64,000 nt of DNA, from the NCBI GenBank assembly GCA_031280955.1, contig JAITGA010000023.1, positions 62,001-126,000 on the forward strand. The letters are read 5' to 3'. Below are positions 42,329-49,404 of this stretch, in pieces. Under the pieces are notes generated by a model, which had not been told where the DNA came from, ran no database searches, and saw only the letters and a program-made list of their open reading frames with translations. Positions within the stretch are counted from its first letter, which is position 1, and the number at the start of each line of letters is the position of its first letter. The position numbers and the translations under genes are program-made. Source of the stretch: Lachnospiraceae bacterium. GTDB lineage: Bacteria; Bacillota; Clostridia; Lachnospirales; Lachnospiraceae.

Positions 42329-44049
42329 ATGTCTGTCTCCTCCCCGCCAATCACGATCTCGGCTTCTACCGGGATGGTGATACTGAATGTCATGTTAAAT
42401 ACTGAGGTCACGTTCAAATATTCATCATAGGTATCTGAGATGTTACTTATGTATATGTCGTGGATGAAGTCCTGCTTCTTGAGTTCGATGAGGAAGCGGG
42501 CGACACCCGGTTTGCCTGCCCACGAAGTAGCGGCGAATGTCACCTTACCGTCAGTAATCGAAAGGTCATTGAGGCGGACTTTTTCGGGCAAAATCTCTTC
42601 AAGGGTATTGACCAAGTGGAGTAATGCTTCGCTGTCATTGACCGTACTTTCCTCATAAGCATAAAGGCGGGACATATACTCACCGGCAGCAAGATAATAG
42701 CGGTAAAAATCCTCGGCACTTTGCATACTGGCAATTTCCCGCTCCAGATTACGCTTCGTTTCCTCATGGCGGATGTTTTCGGTGATGAAAATCACACTCG
42801 CTCCGGCGGCGGCAATCGCTGCCAGAATTGCTATCATCACGAGGAAGCCGTTGCCGATACCCGTCTTTTTGATGGCGACATCCTCGGCGAGCTTTAGGTC
42901 AAGGGGTTTGATCAACGCCCCGATATTGGGTAAATAATCAGCAAGGTCGGCATAGGTCATCTGATCGGGGGGTGGTGTTTTCGCTTTACGGTTGACTTTG
43001 ACCTTAGTAATAGCGACACCTGCCAGATACTCCATCGTCTTCGTCTTGATGCCGAGGACTTCACTCATCATCTCCTCGATATGAGCGATATAAGAGCCGG
43101 GCCCGATAAGCCTTCCCTCTTCGATGACGACTTCGGGATTTTTGCTGATGTAGAAATCAACAACACGGACGATAGAGGAGGAAAAATCGCGAATCAAGTC
43201 ACGCAGAGCTTCACTATCGAGGATGGCATCGAGTTTCGCTTCATCACGAAGTGCCTCTGCGGCTTCGCTTTCACTAATTCCCTGTGCCGCTGCCAATGCC
43301 TGGACGATGGTTTCCATCCCATAAGGAACAGAGCGGCGAAAGAGCTGTGATTGATCACGAAGAACGGAAATGTGGGTCTGTTCATCGTCGATTTGCAGCA
43401 TCAATGCCGTACCCGACTTGTTTTGCTTTTGGACAATATGATATAGGGAATTGACTTGGTAGTCGATGCTTGCCAGCGGGAGCTTCAAGGCTTTGCCCAA
43501 TTCTACATAGGAAGTTACCAAATCCTTGAGGACAGCATAGACGGCAATGCGGAAAGTCTTGCGACCCTCAGTTTCAAAAGTCTCTAGTATCGTGTAGCGG
43601 GTGAGATAGTCCTCAAGATTGCCCATCGGGAAATACTCCTCAAGGTTGGCATTTATCATGTCTCCCAAGAGGGCAGTATTTTTGAGGAAAGGAAGTTCAA
43701 TTTCCTTGGTGGCTATCTTGCGGGAATTGATGGTGAAGTAGACCTTGTGTTTGCCGACACGGTGTTGATCCAGCAAAACCGTGATCGCATCGGAAACCCG
43801 GTTTATATCACGGACGAGTCCATCATCAACACAGCCGGGCGGGGTTGCCAGCGTAAATGTCTGGATTACGGTAATAGTCCCCGACTTCGCCATTTCCAGT
43901 TCGCATACCTTGATTTCCTCGGCAGTGATGGAAATGGAAATACTTCTTTGCCCTTTTTTGCCTGCTTGGGGCTTGGTGAGAGGGGGAGCTTTCCTAGGGG
44001 TCTGATCTGCGGCTTTGCCCGCAACTGTGTCTGCTTTGCTTCTTGCCAT
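42325..44049 (-). CDS. Fused PilM-PilN pilus assembly protein
   Basis: 574 residues. The N-terminal part, about residues 38-350, is an actin-like PilM domain: ISISITAEEIKVCELEMAKS, INSRKIATKEIELPFLKNTA, LMLQIDDEQTHISVLRDQSQ and SVPYGMETIVQAL. A linker follows, then the PilN-type part: YLPNIGALIKPLDLKLAED, a transmembrane helix (GFLVMIAILAAIAAAGASVI at about 410-432), a coiled coil and a ferredoxin-like domain (NTLEEILPEKVRLNDLSITD, WAGKPGVARFLIELKKQDF). In most species PilM is soluble and binds the N-terminal peptide of separate PilN. The start at ATG 44047-44049 has AAGGAGA 4 bp upstream. Residues 1-37 are basic and disordered. Confidence 0.85.
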   Translation of the reverse strand: MARSKADTVAGKAADQTPRKAPPLTKPQAGKKGQRSISISITAEEIKVCELEMAKSGTITVIQTFTLATPPGCVDDGLVRDINRVSDAITVLLDQHRVGKHKVYFTINSRKIATKEIELPFLKNTALLGDMINANLEEYFPMGNLEDYLTRYTILETFETEGRKTFRIAVYAVLKDLVTSYVELGKALKLPLASIDYQVNSLYHIVQKQNKSGTALMLQIDDEQTHISVLRDQSQLFRRSVPYGMETIVQALAAAQGISESEAAEALRDEAKLDAILDSEALRDLIRDFSSSIVRVVDFYISKNPEVVIEEGRLIGPGSYIAHIEEMMSEVLGIKTKTMEYLAGVAITKVKVNRKAKTPPPDQMTYADLADYLPNIGALIKPLDLKLAEDVAIKKTGIGNGFLVMIAILAAIAAAGASVIFITENIRHEETKRNLEREIASMQSAEDFYRYYLAAGEYMSRLYAYEESTVNDSEALLHLVNTLEEILPEKVRLNDLSITDGKVTFAATSWAGKPGVARFLIELKKQDFIHDIYISNISDTYDEYLNVTSVFNMTFSITIPVEAEIVIGGEETDI

Positions 44050-44151
44050 GTGCTCTCCTTGCTGTGAAATGTACGGGTACCGCCTTGTGACAGTAGAGTA
44101 CAACCAATCGCCTGTGATAAAATAGGACAATCAATTGTCGGCGGCAAGTAC

Positions 44152-44335
44152 CGGGCAATCTATTATAATAGGACTATCTATAGTTCAACTCCGCCTCTAG
44201 CGGAGTTGACGCGCGAGCAGCTTTGCTGCTCTGTGCATCCCGCCGGAGGCTATATCTCAGAGGGAGATTGGACTCCTACTGAGATACAATACCAGAACTC
44301 CCCCAACTATAGAGATGGGATCATCTCCCTCTGAG
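44152..44335. repeat. Structured spacer between the prepilin peptidase and PilM-PilN genes
   Basis: Nested inverted repeats: CTATAGTT...AACTATAG enclose AACTCCGC-CTCTA-GCGGAGTT, GAGCAGC-TTT-GCTGCTC and an imperfect TATCTCAG...CTGAGATA arm pair. The segment ATATCTCAG...GACTCCTACTG resembles a sequence after flgE (12,495-12,525), so it is partly a dispersed repeat. No gene is seen in 44,050-44,355. Confidence 0.6.
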
Positions 44336-44355
44336 TTATACTTACTCTTCACTTC

Positions 44356-45168
44356 CTAACCCCAACCGCCGATGTACCACGACAGGATCACTTCGCCGCC
44401 GAGCATGGCAACGAGGATGCCGAAAGCCAGATAGGGACCAAAGGCAAGGACGCGGTCTTTTCCCTTCAGGCGCATGAGGAGTAAATGAACAACCGAACCA
44501 GTGACAGCGGCAACCATCAAGGCAAGTAAAATCAACTGCCAACCGAGCAAAAGCCCGGCTACCGCCATCAGTTTCACATCACCGCCGCCGATCGCCCGAC
44601 CACGGGACAAAACATATATCAACCAGAAAAGACCACTTACAGCGAAAAACCCTGCAATATGTGTCGTAAGTTGCGATATCATCGTCGCTGCTTCAAACGG
44701 CGTATCCCGAAGCGGCAGGAGTATCATCGTGACTAAATATAGTAATGCCAGTACGCCGATGGCGATGTTGCAACCGATCGGGATTTCATAGGTACGCCAG
44801 TCCACCAAGGCGATAATGATGAGTACCGAGGCGACCAGTCCGTAGATGAGAGCAGTGTAGCTTCCCCCATACAGGACAAAAAACCATACATAGAGAACCC
44901 CATTCAAGGCTTCGATGCATGGGTATTGCCACGACAGGCGCATCCGACAATGGCGGCAATGCCCGCGCACAAGGCAAAAGCCAAGGAGCGGGATTAGTTC
45001 ATACCATAGGAGGGCGTTCCCGCAACCCAAGCAGCGGGAACGCTCTTTGACTATGTCTTTTTCTTGCGGCAGTCGCAGTACACAGACGTTTAGGAAACTG
45101 CCGATTACAGTACCCAGTACGAAGATGGCAGGGTGGAGGAATATGTTGCCTAGATCTGTAAGTCTCAT
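44356..45168 (-). CDS. pilD: Prepilin peptidase (PilD/GspO family)
   Basis: 270 residues, polytopic. The N-terminal part has the zinc-type Cys pairs CLGCGN and CRHC. The two catalytic Asp motifs of the family are visible: ALVDWRTYEIP near residue 125 and GGGDVKLMAVAGLLLGW near residue 192. It cleaves the leaders of the prepilins in this cluster and N-methylates them. ATG at 45166-45168 with AGGG upstream. It lies between the major pilin and the PilM-PilN gene. Confidence 0.92.
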   Translation of the reverse strand: MRLTDLGNIFLHPAIFVLGTVIGSFLNVCVLRLPQEKDIVKERSRCLGCGNALLWYELIPLLGFCLVRGHCRHCRMRLSWQYPCIEALNGVLYVWFFVLYGGSYTALIYGLVASVLIIIALVDWRTYEIPIGCNIAIGVLALLYLVTMILLPLRDTPFEAATMISQLTTHIAGFFAVSGLFWLIYVLSRGRAIGGGDVKLMAVAGLLLGWQLILLALMVAAVTGSVVHLLLMRLKGKDRVLAFGPYLAFGILVAMLGGEVILSWYIGGWG

Positions 45169-45299
45169 TCTTTACCCTATCATGCCATCGTGTATCGTGG
45201 TGAGTGTACCCAAGTGGGTGACACCAACTAAGTTGAGGTGCTTATCCTTAACAATGGTGTCAAGCTGTCGTAGCCGTAACCATACTATGAATGAGCAAA

Positions 45300-45827
45300 C
45301 TACGGTGCAGGTACTACGATAGGTGTTGCAGCTGCCCCAGTAGCATCTTGATTGTTAAGCCCAGTTCTGTCAGTTCCATTAATCGTCACGATTATGTTTC
45401 CGCCTGGTTCTTGTTCCACATCAATAGTTACTGTAGCTGCTGTACGAGAGCGCAAAGCAGCTACTACTGCATTAGAGATAGTAGTTCCAGTTAGAGGTGT
45501 TGTAATAGTGAGAGGTAGTGTTTCATTGATGCTTCTAGCTAGTAAGCCATCCGGAAGGTTGGTTGCGTTTAGTACAGCACCGCCACTATTAATGGCTGCC
45601 ACAAAGGTAGTAGTTGCCGCATCGTGAGTAGTTGGGTCAGCAAGTCCCGTTACGATAGCCATTCTCAAGGAAGCCGCCAACTGGACATCGGCAGAGACAT
45701 TCGTCCGCTCGATATAGCGCATGAGGTTGGGTGCCAGTACCCCGATCAGGATTGCCATGATGGCGATGACGATGATCAGCTCGACCAGTGAAAAACCCTT
45801 GTTGTTGATAAATCTTTTCTCTTTCAT
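45300..45827 (-). CDS. pilA: Type IV pilin, probable major subunit
   Basis: 175 residues. The leader KEKRFINNKG is short and basic; the mature start is FSLVELIIVIAIMAILIGVL with Glu5. The rest is Ala/Thr/Val-rich, ends in TGAAATPIVVPAP and shows different base use from its neighbours (more T, less G), as is common for variable surface pilins. No Cys pair is present, so no disulfide loop. ATG at 45825-45827 with AAGGAGAG. First gene of the pilus operon, with its own promoter at 45976-46004. Confidence 0.9.
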   Translation of the reverse strand: MKEKRFINNKGFSLVELIIVIAIMAILIGVLAPNLMRYIERTNVSADVQLAASLRMAIVTGLADPTTHDAATTTFVAAINSGGAVLNATNLPDGLLARSINETLPLTITTPLTGTTISNAVVAALRSRTAATVTIDVEQEPGGNIIVTINGTDRTGLNNQDATGAAATPIVVPAP

Positions 45828-45975
45828 AATGTCTCTCCTTAGATTCTTATATTATTTGAAACCGCTGTCGGCGTCTGTGTTTCCGAGGCGGCTCAGTGGT
45901 ACGATCCGGTCGCGTGTTGCGGTCGCGTTTGCGGTAGCAATGCGACAGGATACATACCTACAATTCGTCTCATTC

Positions 45976-46004
45976 ATTGTACTGCATAGTTATACGAAAA
46001 GCAA
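45976..46004 (-). promoter_or_regulatory. Promoter of the pilin gene / pilus operon
   Basis: TTGCTT (45999-46004), 17-bp spacer, TACAAT (45976-45981). The predicted leader is about 140 nt, GC-rich and able to pair internally (repeats of GCGACCG/CGCGACC and CCGCTGTCGGCG near 45,860-45,935). No known riboswitch was recognised in it. Confidence 0.65.
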
Positions 46005-46110
46005 GTATCAATTTTCTACCAATTGTTGTACTTTCCCTGCTATTTGTTGTACTTGGTGCAGATTTGATGCATTTATTGCAGATGGGTTATGCAGGGGGGG
46101 GTAATAAGAG

Positions 46111-46151
46111 CTTACATGGATTGCTTCGTCGTTTCACTCCTCGCAATGACG
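46111..46151. repeat. Isolated dispersed repeat module
   Basis: GGATTGCTTCGTCGTTTCACTCCTCGCAATGAC-type module, the same as at 49,330-49,375. It stands between the pilus operon promoter and the accessory block. Confidence 0.7.
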
Positions 46152-46191
46152 GTGGGGGCGATGAAATAAATAATGATTATTAACTTTTAAC

Positions 46192-46332
46192 GTGAATCAT
46201 GATAAAATAGAAGCACGTTATCCCGAATATAAAGCAAGAATCGCTAAAACATTAACCGATGAAATAACTGCAAGAATCTACAAGGAAACGGGGGAATTTT
46301 TATGTTGGATAAAGGAAAAGTTAGAGAAATAG
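46192..46332 (+). CDS. Small unidentified ORF overlapping a nucleotidyltransferase gene
   Basis: 46 codons from GTG: a Lys/Glu-rich, codon-biased peptide (DKIEARYPEYKARIAKTLTD, EITARIYKETGEFLCW). It overlaps the start of the next gene by 31 bp in another frame. No ribosome site is seen. It could be a small partner protein or the remnant of a longer gene. Confidence 0.35.
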   Translation: MNHDKIEARYPEYKARIAKTLTDEITARIYKETGEFLCWIKEKLEK

Positions 46333-46622
46333 CACAGAAATATTCCGAGGAAGTAAAAAAAGTGCTTAACCCTACGTCAATCATACTTTTCGGCTCTTAT
46401 GTCAACGGAACGCCTCATGAGTGGAGCGACATTGATATTGCTGTGTTAGTCAACGATATTAAGGACGAAGATTGGTATAATTCACGCATTTTATTACAAC
46501 GAATAATTCGCAATAATGACTTTTTATGTATCGAACCCCATCTGCTTGACGAAAATCATGACCCAAGCGGCTTTGTAGAACATGTCATTAAAACAGGCGA
46601 GGTTGTCTACCAGTCATCTTAA
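46302..46622 (+). CDS. MntA-like nucleotidyltransferase without HepT partner
   Basis: 106 residues. The nucleotidyltransferase motif is ILFGSYVNGTPHEWSDIDIA: Gly-Ser and the Asp pair. A third acid lies in FLCIEPHLLDENHD. It resembles the antitoxin of HepT/MntA pairs, but no HEPN gene follows; the 66-bp stretch downstream holds a terminator. ATG at 46302 with GGGG about 6 bp upstream. It may be an orphan antitoxin or act with the small overlapping frame. Confidence 0.75.
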   Translation: MLDKGKVREIAQKYSEEVKKVLNPTSIILFGSYVNGTPHEWSDIDIAVLVNDIKDEDWYNSRILLQRIIRNNDFLCIEPHLLDENHDPSGFVEHVIKTGEVVYQSS

Positions 46623-46658
46623 TAAACTTTCTCCTGTTCGTTCATCAGGCAGGGAATC

Positions 46659-46694
46659 GGCACGGCTTAAAACCGTGCCTTTAACTGTTTATTT
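46659..46694 (+). terminator. Factor-independent terminator
   Basis: GGCACGG (46659-46665), loop CTTAAAA, CCGTGCC (46673-46679), then a T-rich tail TTTAACTGTTTATTTT. It follows the nucleotidyltransferase gene on the plus strand and overlaps the 3' end of the convergent Rpn gene. Confidence 0.6.
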
Positions 46695-47507
46695 TAACTT
46701 CTCGATTTGCTCATGAGATAAACCTGTTACAGCAGCAATTTTCTCAATAGAATCACCCATACCCAAGAGATTTTTCGCAACCTCAACAAGCCCCTCAACA
46801 AGCCCCTCACGCCGTTCAAAATTTCTCGCTGTGAGTTCATCAAGCAAAGCTTTTTCCCTCACTCGTGCCATTTCCTGTATCTTCTCATCCTCGCTCATTT
46901 GGTGGAGGACATACACCGCCCTTTGAATAGGGGCTACTCCTGTTTGTGCTAACATATCAAGTTCCTCCTTTGTTTCAGCATTGATAAGCTGTAACCACAA
47001 CTCCATTATATCATCTTTGTTTGCCTTTTTGCTGATTTTCGTCAACTCAAAAAAGTGTATTCCACATTTATCGGTCAGCACTTCATGGCGGGTTGTTTCC
47101 ATGACGGTAAAGTGTGAATGAAATTCGGGGCAATCGAACATTTTGAAGTCAACAATCCCGATACAAATTGTTGGTTTTAACAAAGAAAAATCGTTACCAC
47201 TTCTTAATTCACCGCTATACAGTTTCGACCAATGAAACAAGGTTCTCTCTCTGAAATTGTAGTCCTTGCCGTATTGCATTTCTACGTTGATTAATTTGCC
47301 GTCAACATCCATGTTCAAGTCCATTCGGACGAATTTACCCGATATACTGTCGGGAACAATTTCAGAATTTTTTATGACAATGTTCTTTATGGATTCTTTC
47401 GGCAATCTCAACAGCCCCGCTAATAACTCATGGAGCAAATCCAAGTGTTCCGAGAATAACATTTTGAAAATTATATCGAGTTTCACTCTTATCGTACTTT
47501 TAGCCAA
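46689..47507 (-). CDS. Rpn-family PD-(D/E)XK nuclease / putative transposase
   Basis: 272 residues with the Rpn family layout: DIIFKMLFSEHLDLLHELLA at the start, then the nuclease core MDLNMDVDGKLINVEMQYG (Asp...Glu-x-Gln), RTLFHWSKLYSGELRSG, and a C-terminal helical region ending in a putative helix-turn-helix (IEKIAAVTGLSHEQIEKLK). Family members promote recombination or act in defence, and are often misnamed transposases. The start is TTG at 47505-47507, set by GGAGGG 7 bp upstream; there is no ATG nearby. No terminal inverted repeats are seen, so it is not part of an intact insertion sequence. Confidence 0.82.
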   Translation of the reverse strand: MAKSTIRVKLDIIFKMLFSEHLDLLHELLAGLLRLPKESIKNIVIKNSEIVPDSISGKFVRMDLNMDVDGKLINVEMQYGKDYNFRERTLFHWSKLYSGELRSGNDFSLLKPTICIGIVDFKMFDCPEFHSHFTVMETTRHEVLTDKCGIHFFELTKISKKANKDDIMELWLQLINAETKEELDMLAQTGVAPIQRAVYVLHQMSEDEKIQEMARVREKALLDELTARNFERREGLVEGLVEVAKNLLGMGDSIEKIAAVTGLSHEQIEKLK

Positions 47508-47647
47508 TTTTATACCCTCCGGGTCTTTCTACACCTTTATTTTAACACATTTTCTCTACTGTTCCTGTGAGCGGCACGTAACAATCCCCTCGGTGAACTC
47601 AAGAGTTCGTATAAGGAGCAAATGGTCACAATGACGGCGCATGAACT

Positions 47648-47836
47648 TTACATCGCAATCGGTTGCTCCACCTCAACCATCAAAGCGCAAATATCGGAAT
47701 GAAATACTGTTTTGGTTTCAAACTCACCATCTGCGATTTCAACGTCAGCAATGTATGCTTTTTGAGGTTCTAATATCTCAACGATAATAGAAAACCTGCC
47801 ATCTTTCATTTTTACTTTATCATATTGTTTTATCAT
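47648..47836 (-). CDS. Small DUF4926-like protein
   Basis: 62 residues: MIKQYDKVKMKDGRFSIIVE then ILEPQKAYIADVEI, an SH3-like pattern of short strands as in DUF4926 proteins. ATG at 47834-47836 overlaps the upstream stop (ATGA), so it is translated with the 47833-48186 gene. The family partner assignment is from memory. A toxin-immunity or toxin-antitoxin-like relationship is possible but not shown. Confidence 0.6.
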   Translation of the reverse strand: MIKQYDKVKMKDGRFSIIVEILEPQKAYIADVEIADGEFETKTVFHSDICALMVEVEQPIAM

Positions 47837-48186
47837 AAGGATATATCCTTTCTTTTCTTTATATATGCACTTGTTAGCCGCATTATGCCAGTATTTTTGT
47901 CATTTAACCATGCCGTCATTACGTTAGCAGTCTTGTTGTTTTCGCCTGTAAGTTCCATCAATACTGCATAAGATTCACCATAACCTTTGTCGCCTTTATA
48001 TTCAGCAGGGAAGTTTTTCACATTTTTCCTTATATTTGCTATCAATAAATCAGCATTTTCTATAGTATAGCCCAGAGCATCACGAAATGCAATTGATTTA
48101 CCCCCGCTTTTAAGCGGATGTAATGAATAATAAATAAATTTTTCACGTAGAATCAAGACATCGTCTGCCTTAGGCAATATACTCAT
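47833..48186 (-). CDS. DUF6883-like protein
   Basis: 117 residues from the ATG at 48184-48186. LPKADDVLILREKFIYYSLH, HPLKSGGKSIAFRDALGYTI and TGENNKTANVMTAWLNDKN resemble the DUF6883 domain, a small domain often beside DUF4926 genes. A longer frame starts at TTG 48243, but AGGTG lies 6 bp before the chosen ATG. The function is not known. A promoter with perfect hexamers (48290-48318) drives it. Confidence 0.6.
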   Translation of the reverse strand: MSILPKADDVLILREKFIYYSLHPLKSGGKSIAFRDALGYTIENADLLIANIRKNVKNFPAEYKGDKGYGESYAVLMELTGENNKTANVMTAWLNDKNTGIMRLTSAYIKKRKDISL

Positions 48187-48289
48187 TTTTAACACCTGTA
48201 GTGGGGCATCATTGACGCAATACATTGAGAAAATATCATTCAAAGAAACTAAGCTCTTTTAGACATGATGTAATCGTTCTGATTTAAAT

Positions 48290-48318
48290 ATTATAGACGA
48301 TAATTTGAATAATGTCAA
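48290..48318 (-). promoter_or_regulatory. Consensus promoter of the DUF6883/DUF4926-like pair
   Basis: Perfect TTGACA (48313-48318), 17-bp spacer, perfect TATAAT (48290-48295). Just upstream, GAAC-TTAT-GTTC (48324-48335) is an inverted repeat that could be an operator. Confidence 0.75.
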
Positions 48319-48367
48319 GTTCAGAACTTATGTTCAGGTATAAAATGAACGCATAATTCGTAAAATA

Positions 48368-48410
48368 TTCGTGCATACTGCTTGAAACGCACGAAAAAAT
48401 ATGTTATACT
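48368..48410 (+). promoter_or_regulatory. Promoter with operator-like palindrome of the relB operon
   Basis: TTGAAA (48382-48387), 17-bp spacer, TATACT (48405-48410). The inverted repeat TTCGTGC (48368-48374) ... GCACGAA (48389-48395) encloses the -35, as expected for autoregulation by a RelB-type repressor. Confidence 0.7.
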
Positions 48411-48439
48411 GAATTTATCAATTCATGGAGGTGTTTGAA

Positions 48440-48697
48440 ATGGCTGAAACCATCAATGTTACTATCAGGCTTGATAGAGAGATTAAAGAACAAGCAGAGA
48501 TAATGTTTAATGACTTTGGCATGAATCTGTCCACGGCGTTCAATATATTTGCTCGCCAATCCCTGCGACAAGGTAGAATACCGTTTGAAATTTATGACCC
48601 GTTTTACAGCGAAAAAAACCAAGCGCGGCTTGCTCGCTCTATTGCTGATGCCGAAGCGGGAAAAGTAACGGTACATGACTTAATAGAGGTGGATTGA
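48440..48697 (+). CDS. relB: RelB/DinJ-family antitoxin
   Basis: 85 residues: MAETINVTIRLDREIKEQAE is the ribbon-helix-helix start of DinJ/RelB antitoxins, followed by FNDFGMNLSTAFNIFARQSL. The acidic C-terminal half (ARSIADAEAGKVTVHDLIEV) is the toxin-binding part. The ATG at 48440 has GGAGG 8 bp upstream; a longer frame begins five codons earlier but would include that site. It is intact, while the toxin next to it is not. Confidence 0.85.
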   Translation: MAETINVTIRLDREIKEQAEIMFNDFGMNLSTAFNIFARQSLRQGRIPFEIYDPFYSEKNQARLARSIADAEAGKVTVHDLIEVD

Positions 48698-48699
48698 TT

Positions 48700-48960
48700 A
48701 TGCAAAAGGCGTGGACAGACGATGCATGAGCAGATTATGTGCATTGGCAGACGGAAGACAAAAAAACATTAAAACGCATAAACCTTCTTCTGAAAGATAT
48801 AGACCGCAATCCATTTTCGGGCATCGGCAAACCCGAACCTCTGAAAGGCAACAAACAGGGCTATTGGAGTAGGCGTATTGACGAAACTAACCGTATCGTT
48901 TATAAAGTGGAGCATGAGCAAATCGTTGTTACTCAATGTGGCGGTCATTATAATGAATAA
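48700..48960 (+). pseudogene. yoeB: YoeB/Txe-family toxin gene broken by a nonsense codon
   Basis: The frame reads MQKAWTDDA, then TGA at 48727-48729, then ADYVHWQTEDKKTLKRINLL and the rest of YoeB to CGGHYNE. Homologues have Trp (TGG) at this place, so one G-to-A change explains the stop. The later catalytic residues (Arg, His, Tyr near RRIDETNRIVYKV and GGHYNE) are intact. Restart at GTG 48739 would lose 13 residues. TGA is a normal stop elsewhere in this window (for example fliR), so recoding is unlikely. Functional toxin would need readthrough. Confidence 0.85.
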
Positions 48961-48985
48961 ATAATGGATTGGGGAGGGAATCTAG

Positions 48986-49294
48986 ATGAAAGATACACTA
49001 TCAACTCAAAACCAAAAGCATAATATCAAGGGCAAAGATGCCGAGGGTATTGTTGATGTGGTGGAAACTGCAGCCATTATTGGGCTTGCGGCAGCAAACA
49101 GGGGTGATACTACGGCAGCAAACAGTGCTGATGCCGCTGTGGTTGTCGGTGATAATGCCGCAGAGGCATTGGATGCCATTGCTGATGGAAGCGGCGCAGT
49201 CATAGATGGTCTTGCTGAAGTTGGGGAGGTTGCGGAGTCAGCAACCGGAATACTTGGCATTATTGGTGAAATTTTATCTATTTTCGATGCATGA
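48986..49294 (+). CDS. Small Ala-rich protein of unknown function
   Basis: 102 residues with a strong ribosome site (GGGGAGGG, 8 bp upstream of the ATG at 48986). After a polar start (KDTLSTQNQKHNIKGKDAEG) it is very rich in Ala, Gly, Asp and Val, with VETAAIIGLAAANRGDTTAA and GAVIDGLAEVGEVAESATGI. It ends in a hydrophobic segment, LGIIGEILSIFDA. No leader motif, Cys or modification genes are seen, so calling it a bacteriocin is not supported. No homologue was recognised. Confidence 0.5.
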   Translation: MKDTLSTQNQKHNIKGKDAEGIVDVVETAAIIGLAAANRGDTTAANSADAAVVVGDNAAEALDAIADGSGAVIDGLAEVGEVAESATGILGIIGEILSIFDA

Positions 49295-49299
49295 GAGGG

Positions 49300-49404
49300 T
49301 GAGTGCAATGACGGCACACGGACTTTGCTCCTCTACCCCTTATGGATTGCTTCGTCGTTTCACTCCTCGCAATGACGGCACATACGAGAATGACAAAAAG
49401 CGTG
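49300..49404. repeat. Dispersed repeat modules beside the double-receiver gene
   Basis: Contains GCAATGACGGCACACGGACTTTG (a cut-off form of the palindrome module) and GGATTGCTTCGTCGTTTCACTCC-TCGCAATGAC. It ends with a GAATGACA...GTGTCATTCTTCT hairpin (49,391-49,411). Confidence 0.7.

Noticed and set aside
46689-47507. Intact insertion sequence around the Rpn gene
   Set aside because: Rpn proteins are often labelled transposase, but no terminal inverted repeats or target duplications flank the gene.
48321-48336. LexA box (GAAC-N4-GTTC)
   Set aside because: The centre (TTAT) does not fit the Bacillota SOS consensus CGAAC-RNRY-GTTYG; a local operator is more likely. Kept only as a palindrome.
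48700-48960. TGA read as tryptophan (alternative genetic code)
   Set aside because: TGA acts as a normal stop in fliR, fliP, pilM-pilN, the PIN toxin's antitoxin and other genes here.
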